64,000 nt of DNA from Bog-473 sp963809715. GTDB taxonomy: Bacteria; Actinomycetota; Acidimicrobiia; Acidimicrobiales; RAAP-2. The number at the start of each line of letters is the position of its first letter. Positions within the stretch are counted from its first letter, which is position 1. The stretch lies in contig CAWEKO010000002.1 of NCBI GenBank assembly GCA_963809715.1, forward strand, positions 124,001 through 188,000. Direction: 5' to 3'. The notes beneath the pieces were generated by a model that was given only the letters and a program-made list of their open reading frames with translations, made no database searches and was not told the DNA's origin. Made by a program: the position numbers and the translations under genes. Shown in pieces: positions 34,091-44,161 of the stretch.

Positions 34091-35491
34091 CTATGGATCA
34101 GAGCCACTTGCAAAGGCAATTGGGATTCGAATCGTCGCCGCGGGTGAGGGGAGTCCGGCGTCGTTCACGTAGACGGAACACGGCGCACCGGACGCTCCGC
34201 ACACGCCAGCGCCGACCGGACCTTCTACGACACGCAGGGTCGTCGAACCGGACCCGTTCGCGTCGGGAACCAGTATTCGTGCCGTCGCAAAGTCACAGTC
34301 AGTCTCGGTGTTTCCGGAACATTCGATGACATTGACGACGTTTCCAGGCAGATAGCCCGTCCATCGCACGGTGACCGTCTGTCCATTTGCGAGGTGTGTA
34401 GATGGCGTGAGGTAGGCGTGTCGGCGTGTACGCGGAGTGGGTGGCGGCGTGACAGTGAGTGACTGACCGGGCCTCGGGGCGTAGTGAACGGTCGTCACGC
34501 CCGGCTGGGCATCGTGAACGATGCGTGCCCCTGCATGTTCGGATCCGTCAAGGTAGCGCCGGAAGAAGTCGGTGCTGGTGCGGGCAACGCTCGTGAACCA
34601 CTTGCTCCGGGGCTGTATCCAGTCCCCGTGGTTCGCGCCGATCAGGCTCAAGAGCACCTTGGGGCCCTTCTGCTTGTTGAACACCGACACCATCTGGCCA
34701 TAGGGCAGGAACCCGTCTTTCGTTCCATGAACCACGAGCATCGGCGGCTGTCCGTCAAAAACGTAGTGACCGCCCGGATAAAGCTCGGGATCGCCTGAGA
34801 AGACGGCCGTAGCCTTGACGCGTGGATCCCGACAGCAGGTGTTCAAGAATCCGAGCGTTGTGATGGCGCCTTCGGAGTGTCCCGCGACGCCGACCTCATT
34901 CGGCGAGATCATGCCGCTCAGAGGGCCTGAGTCTGCCGCGGAAGCCAGCAGCATCATGCTGATAACGAAGCTCACGTCGCCCGGCTGGCTGTACACGTCG
35001 GCAGTATCGACCCCTCCGGGCGTACCGAGACTGGTCAAGGGGTACTTCGGTGCGGCCACGACGAACCCCGCTGCAGCCCACTTGCTGAGCAACGATTCGT
35101 ACTGGCGCGGCACGGTTCCGAGGCCGTGGGAGAAGACAATCAGCGGGTATGGTCCGCCACCAGTGTCGGGCGGGGCGTTCGACTCTGGACTCGCAGACGC
35201 CCGTATTGCAGCGGGATACCAGATGGAGGTTGTGAGCGTCCGGCTCGGGAGGGCCGGTTCACCGTTGTGGGCGGGCGTCGAGCGCGTGTGATCGACGAAT
35301 GTCTCGACCATTACCCCCACCCCGTGGTCGAAGGAACGGAGAGACGCATCGACTGGTCCGGCTCCGGCCGGTGGGGACACGCATACCGCGCCGATACTCC
35401 AGAAAGCCAGAAGGTAAAGAACCCATCGGAACTTCAACGACAACCCACCGAGCCCGAATCGCGAATGACTGTCACCTCCTGCATGCCACAA
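34091..35491 (-). CDS. secreted alpha/beta hydrolase with C-terminal neocarzinostatin-like domain
   Basis: Protein of up to 466 aa. A signal peptide covers about residues 20-45. The alpha/beta hydrolase domain (about 50-325) resembles chlorophyllase/PAF-acetylhydrolase proteins, with oxyanion region FSHGLGT and nucleophile Ser206 in AGHSEGA; VVHGTKDGF carries the Asp and GANHGDW the His. Residues about 355-460 resemble the neocarzinostatin immunoglobulin-like fold (LANGQTVTVRWTGYLPG, CSGNT...CDFAT, ending near IPIAFA). Start uncertain: TTG at 35491, or TTG at 35443, which gives a cleaner signal peptide. Likely an extracellular lipase/esterase; substrate unknown. Confidence 0.78.
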   Translation of the reverse strand: MWHAGGDSHSRFGLGGLSLKFRWVLYLLAFWSIGAVCVSPPAGAGPVDASLRSFDHGVGVMVETFVDHTRSTPAHNGEPALPSRTLTTSIWYPAAIRASASPESNAPPDTGGGPYPLIVFSHGLGTVPRQYESLLSKWAAAGFVVAAPKYPLTSLGTPGGVDTADVYSQPGDVSFVISMMLLASAADSGPLSGMISPNEVGVAGHSEGAITTLGFLNTCCRDPRVKATAVFSGDPELYPGGHYVFDGQPPMLVVHGTKDGFLPYGQMVSVFNKQKGPKVLLSLIGANHGDWIQPRSKWFTSVARTSTDFFRRYLDGSEHAGARIVHDAQPGVTTVHYAPRPGQSLTVTPPPTPRTRRHAYLTPSTHLANGQTVTVRWTGYLPGNVVNVIECSGNTETDCDFATARILVPDANGSGSTTLRVVEGPVGAGVCGASGAPCSVYVNDAGLPSPAATIRIPIAFASGSDP

Positions 35492-35645
35492 TCTGGTCCG
35501 CCAGGGTCCACTTGTCCAGCACCGGTGGACCGAGGCCCTCCCCTCGGTTCCCGCCCGAAGCCCGCATCGGATGCGTCGTCGGGACTATTGGCAGGGAAGC
35601 CTCGAGAACCACGGCGGAGTCGACGGCGGTAGTGGTCCGGTCCAC

Positions 35646-37828
35646 TTACCCCCGGGAGAAGAACGCGCGTGCGACCTGGCCCAACGCGGCCAGTTCCGGT
35701 GCCAGCTCCGTGCCGACGAAGATTCCGCCCGATTGTGAGAAGTGCACCCCGTCGTCGCAGCGCACATTGACAGAGCCCACGGCAGGCGAGTAGTGCCCAC
35801 CTGGTGAAACCAATGCGTTGAGGTCGAACACAAACACGTTCCCGCTGGCCGCCTCCGCCACACTCCGCATGATCGCGTTGTCGAGCACTACCCGGAAGGG
35901 ATTGTTCTCCGGCCACGGTGTGCCGGCACCGGAGACGCCGCTGTCGAAGTAGGGGACCGTCAGGAACACCACGGCGGCTCCCCGTGAGTCGAGGACTTCT
36001 GCCGCGCTGTTGAAGCGACTGCTCACGTAGCTGTCGAACGCGGACTCGCCGAGGTTCTGCAAAGCCCCGTGAAACTGCTGGTTGAACGTCTCGCCTCGGG
36101 CGAGGTAGACGACCACGTCGGGGTTGTAGGCGTCGACCCATTGGCGCCACGTCGTCAACAGCGAGTCGGCGTTGCCCGCGACATCGCAGGGGGGGTTCGG
36201 CGGTACCGTGTACCAGAGCACCTGGATTTCGCCCTGCATGGACACGGAGCAGGAAGGCGATCCCTCGTTGACCAGCTGTATGCCGTATTGCCGCGCCTCG
36301 AGCGCTAAGCCCACACCCAGTGAGCCCGCGAGGGAGTCGCCCACCAGGAGGACCTTTACTGGTCTGCGCGTTGAGGTGTGCGTGGCCGGGGTAGAGCTGG
36401 AGGTCGTGGGAGCACTCGCCGCTGTTCGACTCTGGGATTGTTTCGCGGTGACAGAGTTAGCGACCAACAGATGGTTGGACACCGGCTGGACTACCGTCGT
36501 CGCCTTCCGGGCGGCCACCGGTGCATGTAGTTGCTCCCCTTGCAGCGCCGACGCTCCGACCGGTACCAGCGTGCTGACGAAAACAGCAGCCAGGGCGGCA
36601 GCAGCACCGAAGGGAGCCACCGCGGCCATGCGCCAGCGCCGGAGCGCACCGTAACGCACCGGTTTCTCCACAAGTTCGTAGCTCAAGGCGGCGATCGCCA
36701 CCGTCAGAACGACCCGGAGCACGAACAGTTCGTAGGGGCCCCAATCGAGCCGCCGGCCGCTCGTCACGAGCAGAGTTGGCCAGTACCAGAGGTACATTCC
36801 GTAAGAGATGCGGCCCAGCTGCGGCAGCGGGGGCAGCTCCAGAAGGCGTACGACGAGCGATCGGGGTGCGACGACACATCCGAGGACCACCGCACCTGCA
36901 GCCAGGCTGGCCGCCAGGAAGCCGCCATGAAAGGCGAAGGTCGACGTCTCGGCAGTGGTCGCCCAAAGCGCAGCCGTTCCGGCCACGCCCGCGATGGCCA
37001 GACCTGAAGCAAGCCGCTGGACCGAGGTCCCCAGACCCCTCTGTCCCAGAGCTTGAGTCCCACGGCGATGGCTGCGCCAACGAGAAGGGCCTGGGCGCGG
37101 GTGTCGGTGCCGTAGTAGGCCCGGGCGTCGTAGCCGCGGGGAGTGAGATGCGCCATCAGGGCGGCCGACGCCAAGACGCCGACACAGGCCAGGAGAAAGA
37201 GAAGGCGGAGCCGCCGCTCCGCCCGTCCGCGATCGATCGGCGCCGGTCTGCGGCGAAAACGAACTCGGTTCAACCTTGACGGTCGAGCGTTACCCCGTCG
37301 AGTCCCCAAGCCGAGGACGACGAGAAGCACGATCGGCCACAGTAAATAGAACTGCTCCTCGATGGCCAGTGACCAGGTGTGGGTCCACGGCGACGGCTGG
37401 CTCGAGAGCGAGAAGTACGGCACACCGGCATGGATGAGGTACCAGTTGGACCCGTAAAAGACCGTCCATAACGCGTTCTCGAACGCGGCCGGTGCGCCGA
37501 AGACGCCCGGCAACGTCGCCATCACAACTCCGATCACCGCGACGAGCAGGAACAGCGCCGGCAAGAGACGCCTGGCTCGGCGACCCCAAAAGCGCCGCAG
37601 GCCGATCCTGCCCGAGGCGCCCCACTCCGCCAAGAGCAACGCCGTGATGAGAAAGCCCGACAGTACGAAGAAAGCGTCAACTCCGTAGTAGCCGCCCGGA
37701 ATCCAGCTCAAGCCGGAGTGGAAGGCGATGATGGCCAGCACCGACAACGCGCGAATCCCGTTGAGCCCGCTGAAGTGCCTAAGCGTCGGCTCGATCGCTC
37801 GCGCGCCAGCACGACTGTCGGCACCCAT
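35646..37828 (-). pseudogene. acyltransferase-3 / SGNH fusion (OafA type), single frameshift
   Basis: From ATG 37828 the frame encodes the acyltransferase-3 membrane domain (LRHFSGLNGIRALSVLAIIA, FHSG, GYYGVDAFFVLSGFLIT, WSLAIEEQFYLLWP). At about 37045, near a GAGGGG run, the similarity moves to another frame that continues the last helices (LGRISYGMYLWYWP) and a C-terminal SGNH hydrolase domain with VGDSLAGS and DGVHFSQSG. The total would be about 727 aa, normal for OafA/YrhL proteins that acetylate cell-surface polysaccharide. The total length fits one missing base, so either a sequencing error or a recent inactivation. Confidence 0.72.
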
Positions 37829-38161
37829 TCCCCCTCAACCCCCTTTGTCCCGGGTCCTTCTCCCCGATCTCGCCGCTGGTTCGCCTCCACCCACTGTTAT
37901 CTGGCGGTGTGGTACCCAGCATATCCTCCTACGAATCATGAAGCCTGGCTCGATGAACGTTGGGAGTCGGCCGAGCGGCCCGTCCCCACCCGAGACGCCG
38001 TTTAGCCAGCGTGGGGCGCATCGCTTGTGAGTTGCCCGCTTTGTCGGAACTCGTTGTCTATCCGATTGGAAGGCCACACCTCCAGCGCAGGCAGTTGCAG
38101 ACCGTACCACTGCGACGGATTGGGCCGACGGCCTGGACTTAACCGCTCCTCTCCTCTACGG

Positions 38162-38362
38162 ATGGGCCCGACCCGCAAGAACGAAATGCACCACTTTGTC
38201 AAGGGGTTGGCGGATATCCCGGAACCGTCAATGGCAACACTCTTCGCTTGGCATGATGACGCTGTCGACGAGATCCTGGTCAGGGCTCCGATCGGATTAT
38301 TGGACCACGCGCACCGTTTGGCTAGCCTTATCGCGGTGAGTCCGAGGGTTGAGGGACAGTGA
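38162..38362 (+). CDS. small ORF coupled to the DUF35 gene
   Basis: Open frame of 66 aa (MGPTRKNEMHHFVKGLADI ... LLDHAHRLASLIAV) whose stop overlaps the GTG start of the DUF35 protein. The overlap hints at a real gene or the tail of a lost one; no family was recognised. The rest of 37829-38161 shows nothing. Confidence 0.3.
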   Translation: MGPTRKNEMHHFVKGLADIPEPSMATLFAWHDDAVDEILVRAPIGLLDHAHRLASLIAVSPRVEGQ

Positions 38363-38799
38363 CGCAGAAACCGATCGCGAACGTGTTCACCTGGCCGGAC
38401 GATGATCCGCGGCTTCTTGGTGGTCAGTGCAAGGGTTGCGGGGCGATCACTTTCCCGGTGCAGTCGAGGTGCCCCCGCTGCGGCACCCAGAGCATGGACG
38501 AGGTTCCCTTACCCCGCCGCGGCACCCTCGTCTCCTGGACGACTCAGGACTTCCCGCCGAGCTTCGACTACAGGGGGGATCCGACGGGCAAATCCTTCGA
38601 GCCTTATGGGGTCGGGCTGGTGCAACTTGACGATGTGGTGCGGGTCGAGTCGCGGCTCACGGAGTGCGATCCCCAAAAGCTCGACTTCGGCATGGACGTC
38701 GTGCTTCGAATCGTCCCGTTCTACGTCGACAACGATGGCAACGAGATCATCACCTTCGCCTTCGCGCCCGTCGGCGAGCAGACTAGTGAGGAGCGCTGA
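38359..38799 (+). CDS. DUF35 OB-fold protein with zinc ribbon, thiolase partner
   Basis: Protein of 146 aa. N-terminal rubredoxin-like zinc ribbon has two CxxC pairs (CKGCG and CPRCG), followed by an OB-fold with GTLVSWT and PYGVGLVQLD. Such proteins form complexes with thiolase or lipid-transfer aldolase-like proteins and position the acyl-CoA. It is directly followed by a thiolase gene with stop and start adjacent (TGAATG), as is usual for this pair. GTG start. Confidence 0.88.
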   Translation: MTQKPIANVFTWPDDDPRLLGGQCKGCGAITFPVQSRCPRCGTQSMDEVPLPRRGTLVSWTTQDFPPSFDYRGDPTGKSFEPYGVGLVQLDDVVRVESRLTECDPQKLDFGMDVVLRIVPFYVDNDGNEIITFAFAPVGEQTSEER

Positions 38800-39942
38800 A
38801 TGGACGATGTAGCGATCATCGGTGTCGGGCTGCACCCCTTCGGCCGGCACGGCGACAAGTCCGCGTACGAGATGGCCGCGGACGCCGTAGAGCTGGCGTT
38901 GACCGACGCAGGCGTGACATGGAACGACGTCCAGTGCGCCTTCGGCGGGAGCTGGGGGGTGTGGACCGACCCCCTCACGGGTCTGGTCGGTCTCACCGGT
39001 CTTCCGTTCATCCACGTGTTCAGCGCGTGTGCAACCGGCGCCGCCACAATCCAGCAGGCCACAAACGCCATTCGCGCTGGCAACGGTGACATTGTTGTGG
39101 CTGTGGGCACGGACAAGCACGCTCGGGGGTCGTTCAAAGGAGATCCGACGACCACCAACGTGCCTACTTGGTATGGCGAGAACGGGCAGTACGTGACCAC
39201 CAAGTTCTTCGGCATGAAGATCAACAAGTACATGCACGACCATGGCGTATCCCAGGCAACGTTGGCCAAGGTGGCGGCGAAGAACTACCGCAACGGCGCT
39301 CTCAATCCGAAGGCCTTCCGTCGCAAGCCGATCACTGAGGAGGAGATCCTCAGCTCTCAGATGCTCAACTACCCGCTCACTTCGTACATGTTCTGCGCTC
39401 CCGACGAGGGCGCTGCGGCGGTGGTCCTCTGCCGCGCGGATATCGCTCACCGCTTTACGGATACGCCGGTGTACGTGAAGGCGACTGCTATCCGCACGCG
39501 CAACTACGGCTCTTACGAAGTCAACACCACGTGGGCTCCTGTTGACGAAGATGTTTCCCCGACCGTGCACGCATCGCGCGCCGCCTACGAAGACGCTGGG
39601 ATCGGGCCCGAGGACGTTGATGTCATCCAGGTCCAGGACACCGACGCGGGCGCCGAAGTCATCCACATGGCTGAGAACGGCTTCTGTGCTGACGGCGACC
39701 AGGAGAAGCTTCTCGCGGACTGCGCTACTGAGATCACGGGCCCAATGCCGATTAACACCGACGGCGGACTCATCGCCAACGGAGAGCCGATCGGAGCTTC
39801 TGGCCTCCGCCAGGTCCACGAGCTCGTGCTCCAGCTCCGCGGCCAGGCCGGCGACCGCCAAGTCCAGGGTGACCCGCTCGTCGGTTATGCCCAGGTCTAC
39901 GGGGCTCCCGGCACCGCCGCCGCCACGATCCTCGCCCGCTGA
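38800..39942 (+). CDS. thiolase-family protein (acetyl-CoA acetyltransferase / lipid-transfer type)
   Basis: Protein of 380 aa with the thiolase fold. Acylated cysteine is probably Cys77 in HVFSACATGAATIQQA; NTDGGLIANGEPIGASGLRQVHEL near the end is the C-terminal glycine-rich motif, with some of the usual catalytic residues altered (IQVQDTDAGAE instead of the NEAFA motif). This marks it as a non-classical thiolase or SCP2-like member, which in actinobacteria act on steroid side chains or branched acyl-CoA together with a DUF35 protein. It is coupled to that partner upstream. Function in detail is inference. Confidence 0.85.
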   Translation: MDDVAIIGVGLHPFGRHGDKSAYEMAADAVELALTDAGVTWNDVQCAFGGSWGVWTDPLTGLVGLTGLPFIHVFSACATGAATIQQATNAIRAGNGDIVVAVGTDKHARGSFKGDPTTTNVPTWYGENGQYVTTKFFGMKINKYMHDHGVSQATLAKVAAKNYRNGALNPKAFRRKPITEEEILSSQMLNYPLTSYMFCAPDEGAAAVVLCRADIAHRFTDTPVYVKATAIRTRNYGSYEVNTTWAPVDEDVSPTVHASRAAYEDAGIGPEDVDVIQVQDTDAGAEVIHMAENGFCADGDQEKLLADCATEITGPMPINTDGGLIANGEPIGASGLRQVHELVLQLRGQAGDRQVQGDPLVGYAQVYGAPGTAAATILAR

Positions 39943-40277
39943 GGGCACGGACACTCGATCACAATTCAAGGGTGGATTCGGTAGCTCCCGATAGGTGGGC
40001 TGATTCTTCGGCTCGCAACCGTTGATCTCCGTCGCCCCTGACCTGAACATATCCAGGATCGTGCCCCCTCACGGCCGCAGATGGGCCGCGCCATGGCCAT
40101 TGGAGCCTCTTTTTTAAAGGAGACCAGCGATACTGGCTCAAGGTCCCCGGAACAAATGTTAGGTATGGTAGGCGTCAAACCTAAATCAGTGCAACGCAGG
40201 GCACAGGCGGTTGGGGGCGATCTCAAAGGGGAGCGCGTCCCGATCTCCACTCCGGCGCATGAAAGAGGGGAGTCCAA
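39943..40277. promoter_or_regulatory. intergenic region with a TTAGGT/ACCTAA dyad
   Basis: No gene was seen. Around 40160-40185 the sequence GTTAGGTATGGTAGGCG followed by TCAAACCTAA forms a small dyad (TTAGGT and ACCTAA) about 100 bp before the SDR gene; it could be an operator of a TetR- or GntR-type regulator, but this is weak. GAGGGGAG precedes the SDR start codon. Confidence 0.3.
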
Positions 40278-41183
40278 ATGGACCTGATGCGGTTCGACGG
40301 GCGAACGGCCATTGTGACCGGAGCCGGGCGCGGGGTTGGGCGCGCCCACGCGCGACTGCTTGCCGCACGAGGGGCTCAGGTTGTTGTTGTAGATCTCGGG
40401 GGTCAGTTGGATGGAACCGGAGCCTCTCCTGAGCCTGCCGAGAACGTTGTGAAGGAAATCAAAGCGGAAGGTGGGATAGCGGTTCCGTGCTCGGCGTCCG
40501 TCGCGACTGAGGAGGGTGCCCACACGATCGTTCAAGTTGCTCTGGAAGCATTCGGTCGTGTGGATATCATCGTCAATAATGCAGGAATATCCCAGCCTGA
40601 CTGGTTCGACGACCTCACAGTTGACCGATTTCGCCAGATGATTGATGTTCACTTCCTCGGAAGCGTGAATGTCACGCGAGCAGCATGGCCACACCTCCAG
40701 AGCAACGGGTACGGCCGGATAGTAAATACCTGCTCCGAGGCAGCGTTTGGGATGGTACCCAAGAACACGAGCTATGGGAGCGCCAAGGGAGGCGTTTTTG
40801 GCTTCACCCGGAGTTTGGCGCTCGACGCAAGAAGGCACGGGATTCTGGTCAATGCCATTGCGCCTCGAGCGAGCACCCGGTTGTCGGACACGAAGGTCTT
40901 GGCACATGTTTACGACCTACCGGAGGAGACATTCGGCGAAGTCATGGATGGATTTGCGCCGGAGTTTGTGGCGCCCGCTGCGGCGTACCTGGCCCACGAA
41001 TCTTGTCAACTCAATGGTGAGGTCCTCGTGGCCGGGGGCGGTCAGGTACTCAGGATGGCGATTATGCAGACCCAGGGCTTCACATCACCGACACTGACGC
41101 TTGAGGAACTCGCAGCCAACCTCGACGTCGTCATGGACATGACGGACGCCACTCTCATGGAAGCTGAGGTACGGATGCAGTGA
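40278..41183 (+). CDS. short-chain dehydrogenase, multifunctional-enzyme type (hydroxyacyl-CoA dehydrogenase-like)
   Basis: Protein of 301 aa with VTGAGRGVGRAHARLLAARG, VVVDLGG, NNAGIS, and YGSAKGGVFG (Tyr-x-x-x-Lys). The longer spacer after the second beta strand (GGQLDGTGASPEPAENVV) and the C-terminal part resemble the dehydrogenase domain of peroxisomal multifunctional enzyme type 2. It probably oxidises a 3-hydroxyacyl-CoA; the neighbouring DUF35-thiolase pair fits beta-oxidation. ATG start with a good purine-rich site. Confidence 0.85.
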   Translation: MDLMRFDGRTAIVTGAGRGVGRAHARLLAARGAQVVVVDLGGQLDGTGASPEPAENVVKEIKAEGGIAVPCSASVATEEGAHTIVQVALEAFGRVDIIVNNAGISQPDWFDDLTVDRFRQMIDVHFLGSVNVTRAAWPHLQSNGYGRIVNTCSEAAFGMVPKNTSYGSAKGGVFGFTRSLALDARRHGILVNAIAPRASTRLSDTKVLAHVYDLPEETFGEVMDGFAPEFVAPAAAYLAHESCQLNGEVLVAGGGQVLRMAIMQTQGFTSPTLTLEELAANLDVVMDMTDATLMEAEVRMQ

Positions 41184-41327
41184 CGCCGGCGCTCAGAGTT
41201 GACCAAATAGTTGTTCCAACCTAGGCTCACTCCGCTCGGTGCGACGCCGTCGGGCCAACAACAGATGACAAGAGAGACATCAGTCCAGTGTGGGGGCAGT
41301 ACGTGAGATCCGCTACTGAAGGATCCG

Positions 41328-43046
41328 GTGGATCCTGAGGTCGACGCCTGTGAACGATTGGGGCTCCTGGCTTCCGCCATCTCCGGTCAACGATTGGAAG
41401 TAGCAGTCGCAGATCCTGGAGTGCTTTCATGGACCGACGGCCGGACCGTGTTCGTTCCAGTCGAGGCAGATCACCAGACCCAGTTGCAATGCGTCCTGCT
41501 CCAGGCATCCCTCCTTTGCGCGGGGAGCCTCAAACCAGAAATTCTCCAGAAATTGACTCGAAAGAGCGCTGCAGCTCGGCGCTACCTGAGCCTCGAGGGA
41601 CACCGTGCACTGACATCCCTCCGGGACGTTCTACCAGTCGCAGCGTTTCTCGCAGCCGATCCCCTTACGGCGGGGCGGACCGATTCTCCGGATTCCTCAT
41701 TGACCTTGGCCCTCGGCGTAGCGCCGATTCCGGATCCTCCGGCCTCATTTGGAGTGATTCGGCCCGGTCTCGTTGGGCCGTCTCGTGACGGAGGTACTGA
41801 AAAGCAGGGGCTGGCTCACCTTTCGCGACAGGACAGACAAACGCTTCTTCGCGAACTGGAGGACGAAGTCGGGGAAGGCCCGGCGATCGATATCCTCTCG
41901 AGTCCCGTCGGCGGGGCTGGCCCCATCGGGCGCCTTCTTAAGAGACTTCTCAAGGACACAAGATCGTCGGGGACCGGTGCCCCCGGGGCGGATGCTCCGA
42001 CCCGTTTCAGTCGGAGTGGCAATCGAGTCTCGCGTAAGAATTCATTCACGCCGAGCCGGATGACCGTATCCGACGGCGGAGCACTGGGCGCAGCGCCGGA
42101 GTTCGTTTATCCGGAGTGGGACGCTCGGTACCGCAGGTATCGGCCTCGGTGGTGCACGGTCGTTGAGCTCCAGCCTGAGGAAACGGACCTTTCACGAACT
42201 CCACTCGTGGCCACCAGGTCACTCCGGCGGGCGCTGGCTCGACTCGGGACCGAACTGGAGCCGCATCGTCGCCAACCGCAGGGCGAGGATCTCGATCTCG
42301 ACGCCCTTGTGGACTGTTACGTCGAAGTCAGTGCCGGCTCACTCCCGGATGACGATGTCTACGTCGAGAACCAACGAAGCCGGCGGGACCTCTCTGTGCT
42401 CATCCTCTTGGATATCTCCGGTTCTGCGGGCGAGCCGAGCAGATCCGGCGGTGTCGTCCACGAGCATCAGCGATCCGGTGCGGCGGGTCTCACGGGGGCG
42501 CTGTGCGAGGTGGGGGATCGAGTGGCTCTTTACGGATTTCGCTCCCAGGGACGCTCTGCCGTGCACACTTTTCCCGTAAAGCGATTCGACGAGGGTCTCT
42601 CTGCATTGGCGGAAGGTCGCTTGGGTGGACTCCGTCCCGGAGGATTCACGCGCCTCGGAGCCGCCATCCGTCATGGGGCGGCGGTACTCGATCGGGAGGG
42701 GGGAACCAGTCGGCGCCTCTTGGTGGTCCTGTCCGACGGATTCGCTTACGACCACGGCTACGAAGGGTCCTACGGTGAGGCCGACGCGCGCCGGTCACTC
42801 TCCGAGGCGCGCCATTGTGGCATCGGGTGCCTGTGCCTGAGCATTGCCGCCACCACCGATGCCGAGGCACTCAGCAGAGTATTCGGGACAGCCGCCCACG
42901 CAACGCTGGGTAGCGTCGATCAGATGGCTGATGCGATTGCACCGTTGTTCCGTGTTGCTTTGGCAACGGCGGATCTTCAGAGGCGGCGATCTGAGCGAGT
43001 TACACGGTCGACGGAGCGCTTGTCGTTGGAAGGGAGAATCACATGA
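41328..43046 (+). CDS. VWA-domain protein, NorD/CbbO-like
   Basis: Protein of 572 aa. A variable N-terminal part of about 350 residues precedes a von Willebrand A domain whose MIDAS motif is DISGSAGEPS (Asp362), with FTRLGAAIRHG and VVLSDGF completing the metal site. This is the NorD/CbbO layout; such proteins work with a MoxR-type ATPase (NorQ/CbbQ) as a chaperone that activates or inserts metals into an enzyme. The ATPase gene follows with a 4-nt overlap. GTG start with GAAGGA upstream. No client enzyme (NO reductase, RuBisCO) is seen nearby; the oxidase subunits III/IV at 15 kb are distant. Confidence 0.82.
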   Translation: MDPEVDACERLGLLASAISGQRLEVAVADPGVLSWTDGRTVFVPVEADHQTQLQCVLLQASLLCAGSLKPEILQKLTRKSAAARRYLSLEGHRALTSLRDVLPVAAFLAADPLTAGRTDSPDSSLTLALGVAPIPDPPASFGVIRPGLVGPSRDGGTEKQGLAHLSRQDRQTLLRELEDEVGEGPAIDILSSPVGGAGPIGRLLKRLLKDTRSSGTGAPGADAPTRFSRSGNRVSRKNSFTPSRMTVSDGGALGAAPEFVYPEWDARYRRYRPRWCTVVELQPEETDLSRTPLVATRSLRRALARLGTELEPHRRQPQGEDLDLDALVDCYVEVSAGSLPDDDVYVENQRSRRDLSVLILLDISGSAGEPSRSGGVVHEHQRSGAAGLTGALCEVGDRVALYGFRSQGRSAVHTFPVKRFDEGLSALAEGRLGGLRPGGFTRLGAAIRHGAAVLDREGGTSRRLLVVLSDGFAYDHGYEGSYGEADARRSLSEARHCGIGCLCLSIAATTDAEALSRVFGTAAHATLGSVDQMADAIAPLFRVALATADLQRRRSERVTRSTERLSLEGRIT

Positions 43047-43841
43047 CCTGCGAACAAACGCCGTTCTACGTGCCGGTCGGAAGCGAGAAGCAGGTCTTCC
43101 GGGCAGCGTTCCAACAGGACCTTTCAGTCATGCTGAAAGGGCCGACGGGGTGCGGCAAGACCCGCTTTGTAGAAGCCATGGCAAATGATCTCGGTCGCCC
43201 GCTGATCACAGTGGCCTGTCACGACGACCTGACCACCGCAGATCTCGTCGGCCGATTCCTTCTGCGAGGAGGAGAAACCGTCTGGGTCGACGGTCCACTG
43301 ACCCGAGCGGTTCGGGAAGGTTCCATCTGTTATCTCGATGAGATCGTTGAGGCCCGTCAGGACACCACCGTCGTCCTCCACCCACTGGCGGACTATCGCC
43401 GTCAGCTCCCTATGGAGCGTTTAGGTGTCACTCTGGACGCAGCGCCCGGTTTCTGCCTGGTCGTGTCCTATAACCCGGGCTATCAGAGCATCCTGAAGGA
43501 TCTCAAGGATTCAACCCGCCAACGAATGGTGGCCATTGAACTCGATTTCCCTCCAGCCGAGGTGGAGGAGAAGATCCTGCTGCACGAAGCAGCGGTCGAC
43601 CAAGAAGTGGCGTCACAGCTGGTGCGGCTCGGTGGGGCCATCCGACGGCTCGAAACCACCGGGCTGCGCGAGGTCGCGTCGACACGGGTGCTCGTCGCGG
43701 CCGGCGCGGCTTGTCACGGCGGGACTCGATATCTGTGATGCCGCACGAGCCGCCATCGCCGGACCTCTGACTGACGACCCTCTGGTCACCGCCGGATTGT
43801 TCGAGATGATCGACGCGTATCTCACGCCGGTTTCGGGCTGA
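43043..43841 (+). pseudogene. MoxR-family AAA ATPase (NorQ/CbbQ-like), frameshift near the C-terminus
   Basis: The first frame encodes Walker A GPTGCGKT (33-40), Walker B YLDE (Asp99-Glu100), sensor region VVSYNPGYQ and RQRMVAIELDFPPAEVE, then ends at a premature stop at 43738. Another frame from about 43706 continues the expected family end (RLVTAGLDICDAARAAIAGP, LTDDP...LFEMIDAYLTP). The joined protein is about 266 aa, the usual CbbQ/NorQ length. One extra base in the GGCGCGGC region would explain it. ATP-driven partner of the VWA protein, cytoplasmic; the truncated form keeps the whole ATPase core. Confidence 0.75.
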
Positions 43842-43939
43842 GCTCGGCATCGCCTCCTACTCCTTGACAGGGTGGAAGGCTGTCGTTACGGTTGGAACAA
43901 ATCTCAGGTTCAGGGCGGAATGTTGTCAAGGGGGGTGAG

Positions 43940-44161
43940 ATGGCCTACGAATCTCAGGCCGAGGCGATCAAGCTCGGCGTCTTGATGGACTGGGTGGTTC
44001 CCGAGGACCATCCACGTGAACGCGTGGACGATTTCTTTCTACCGTTCGAGCTCGTGTTTGCGGAAGGCCTGAAGGCCGGTCTCATCGATCGTCCCGTTGA
44101 ACTTGTTGTCCGCCAGTCCTGGGGTCTCCCGAAGGGATCAGTCAAGGCGGTGATGGGATAG
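43940..44161 (+). pseudogene. branched-chain amino acid-type ABC substrate-binding protein, truncated N-terminal fragment
   Basis: The 73-aa frame reads IKLGVLMDWVVPEDHPRERV, DDFFLPFELVFAEGLKAGLI and WGLPKGSVKAVMG, which matches the first strand and helix of actinobacterial Leu/Ile/Val-type binding proteins lacking a visible signal peptide. The gene should be about 400 residues long. It stops exactly where an AT-rich, C-poor island begins, so the remainder was lost or replaced. GGGGGTGAG precedes the ATG. Confidence 0.6.

Noticed and set aside
38509..40050. Long minus-strand open frame (513 aa) over the DUF35 and thiolase genes
   Set aside because: It is antisense to two well-supported coupled genes and has no recognisable domain; long antisense frames are expected in GC-rich DNA.
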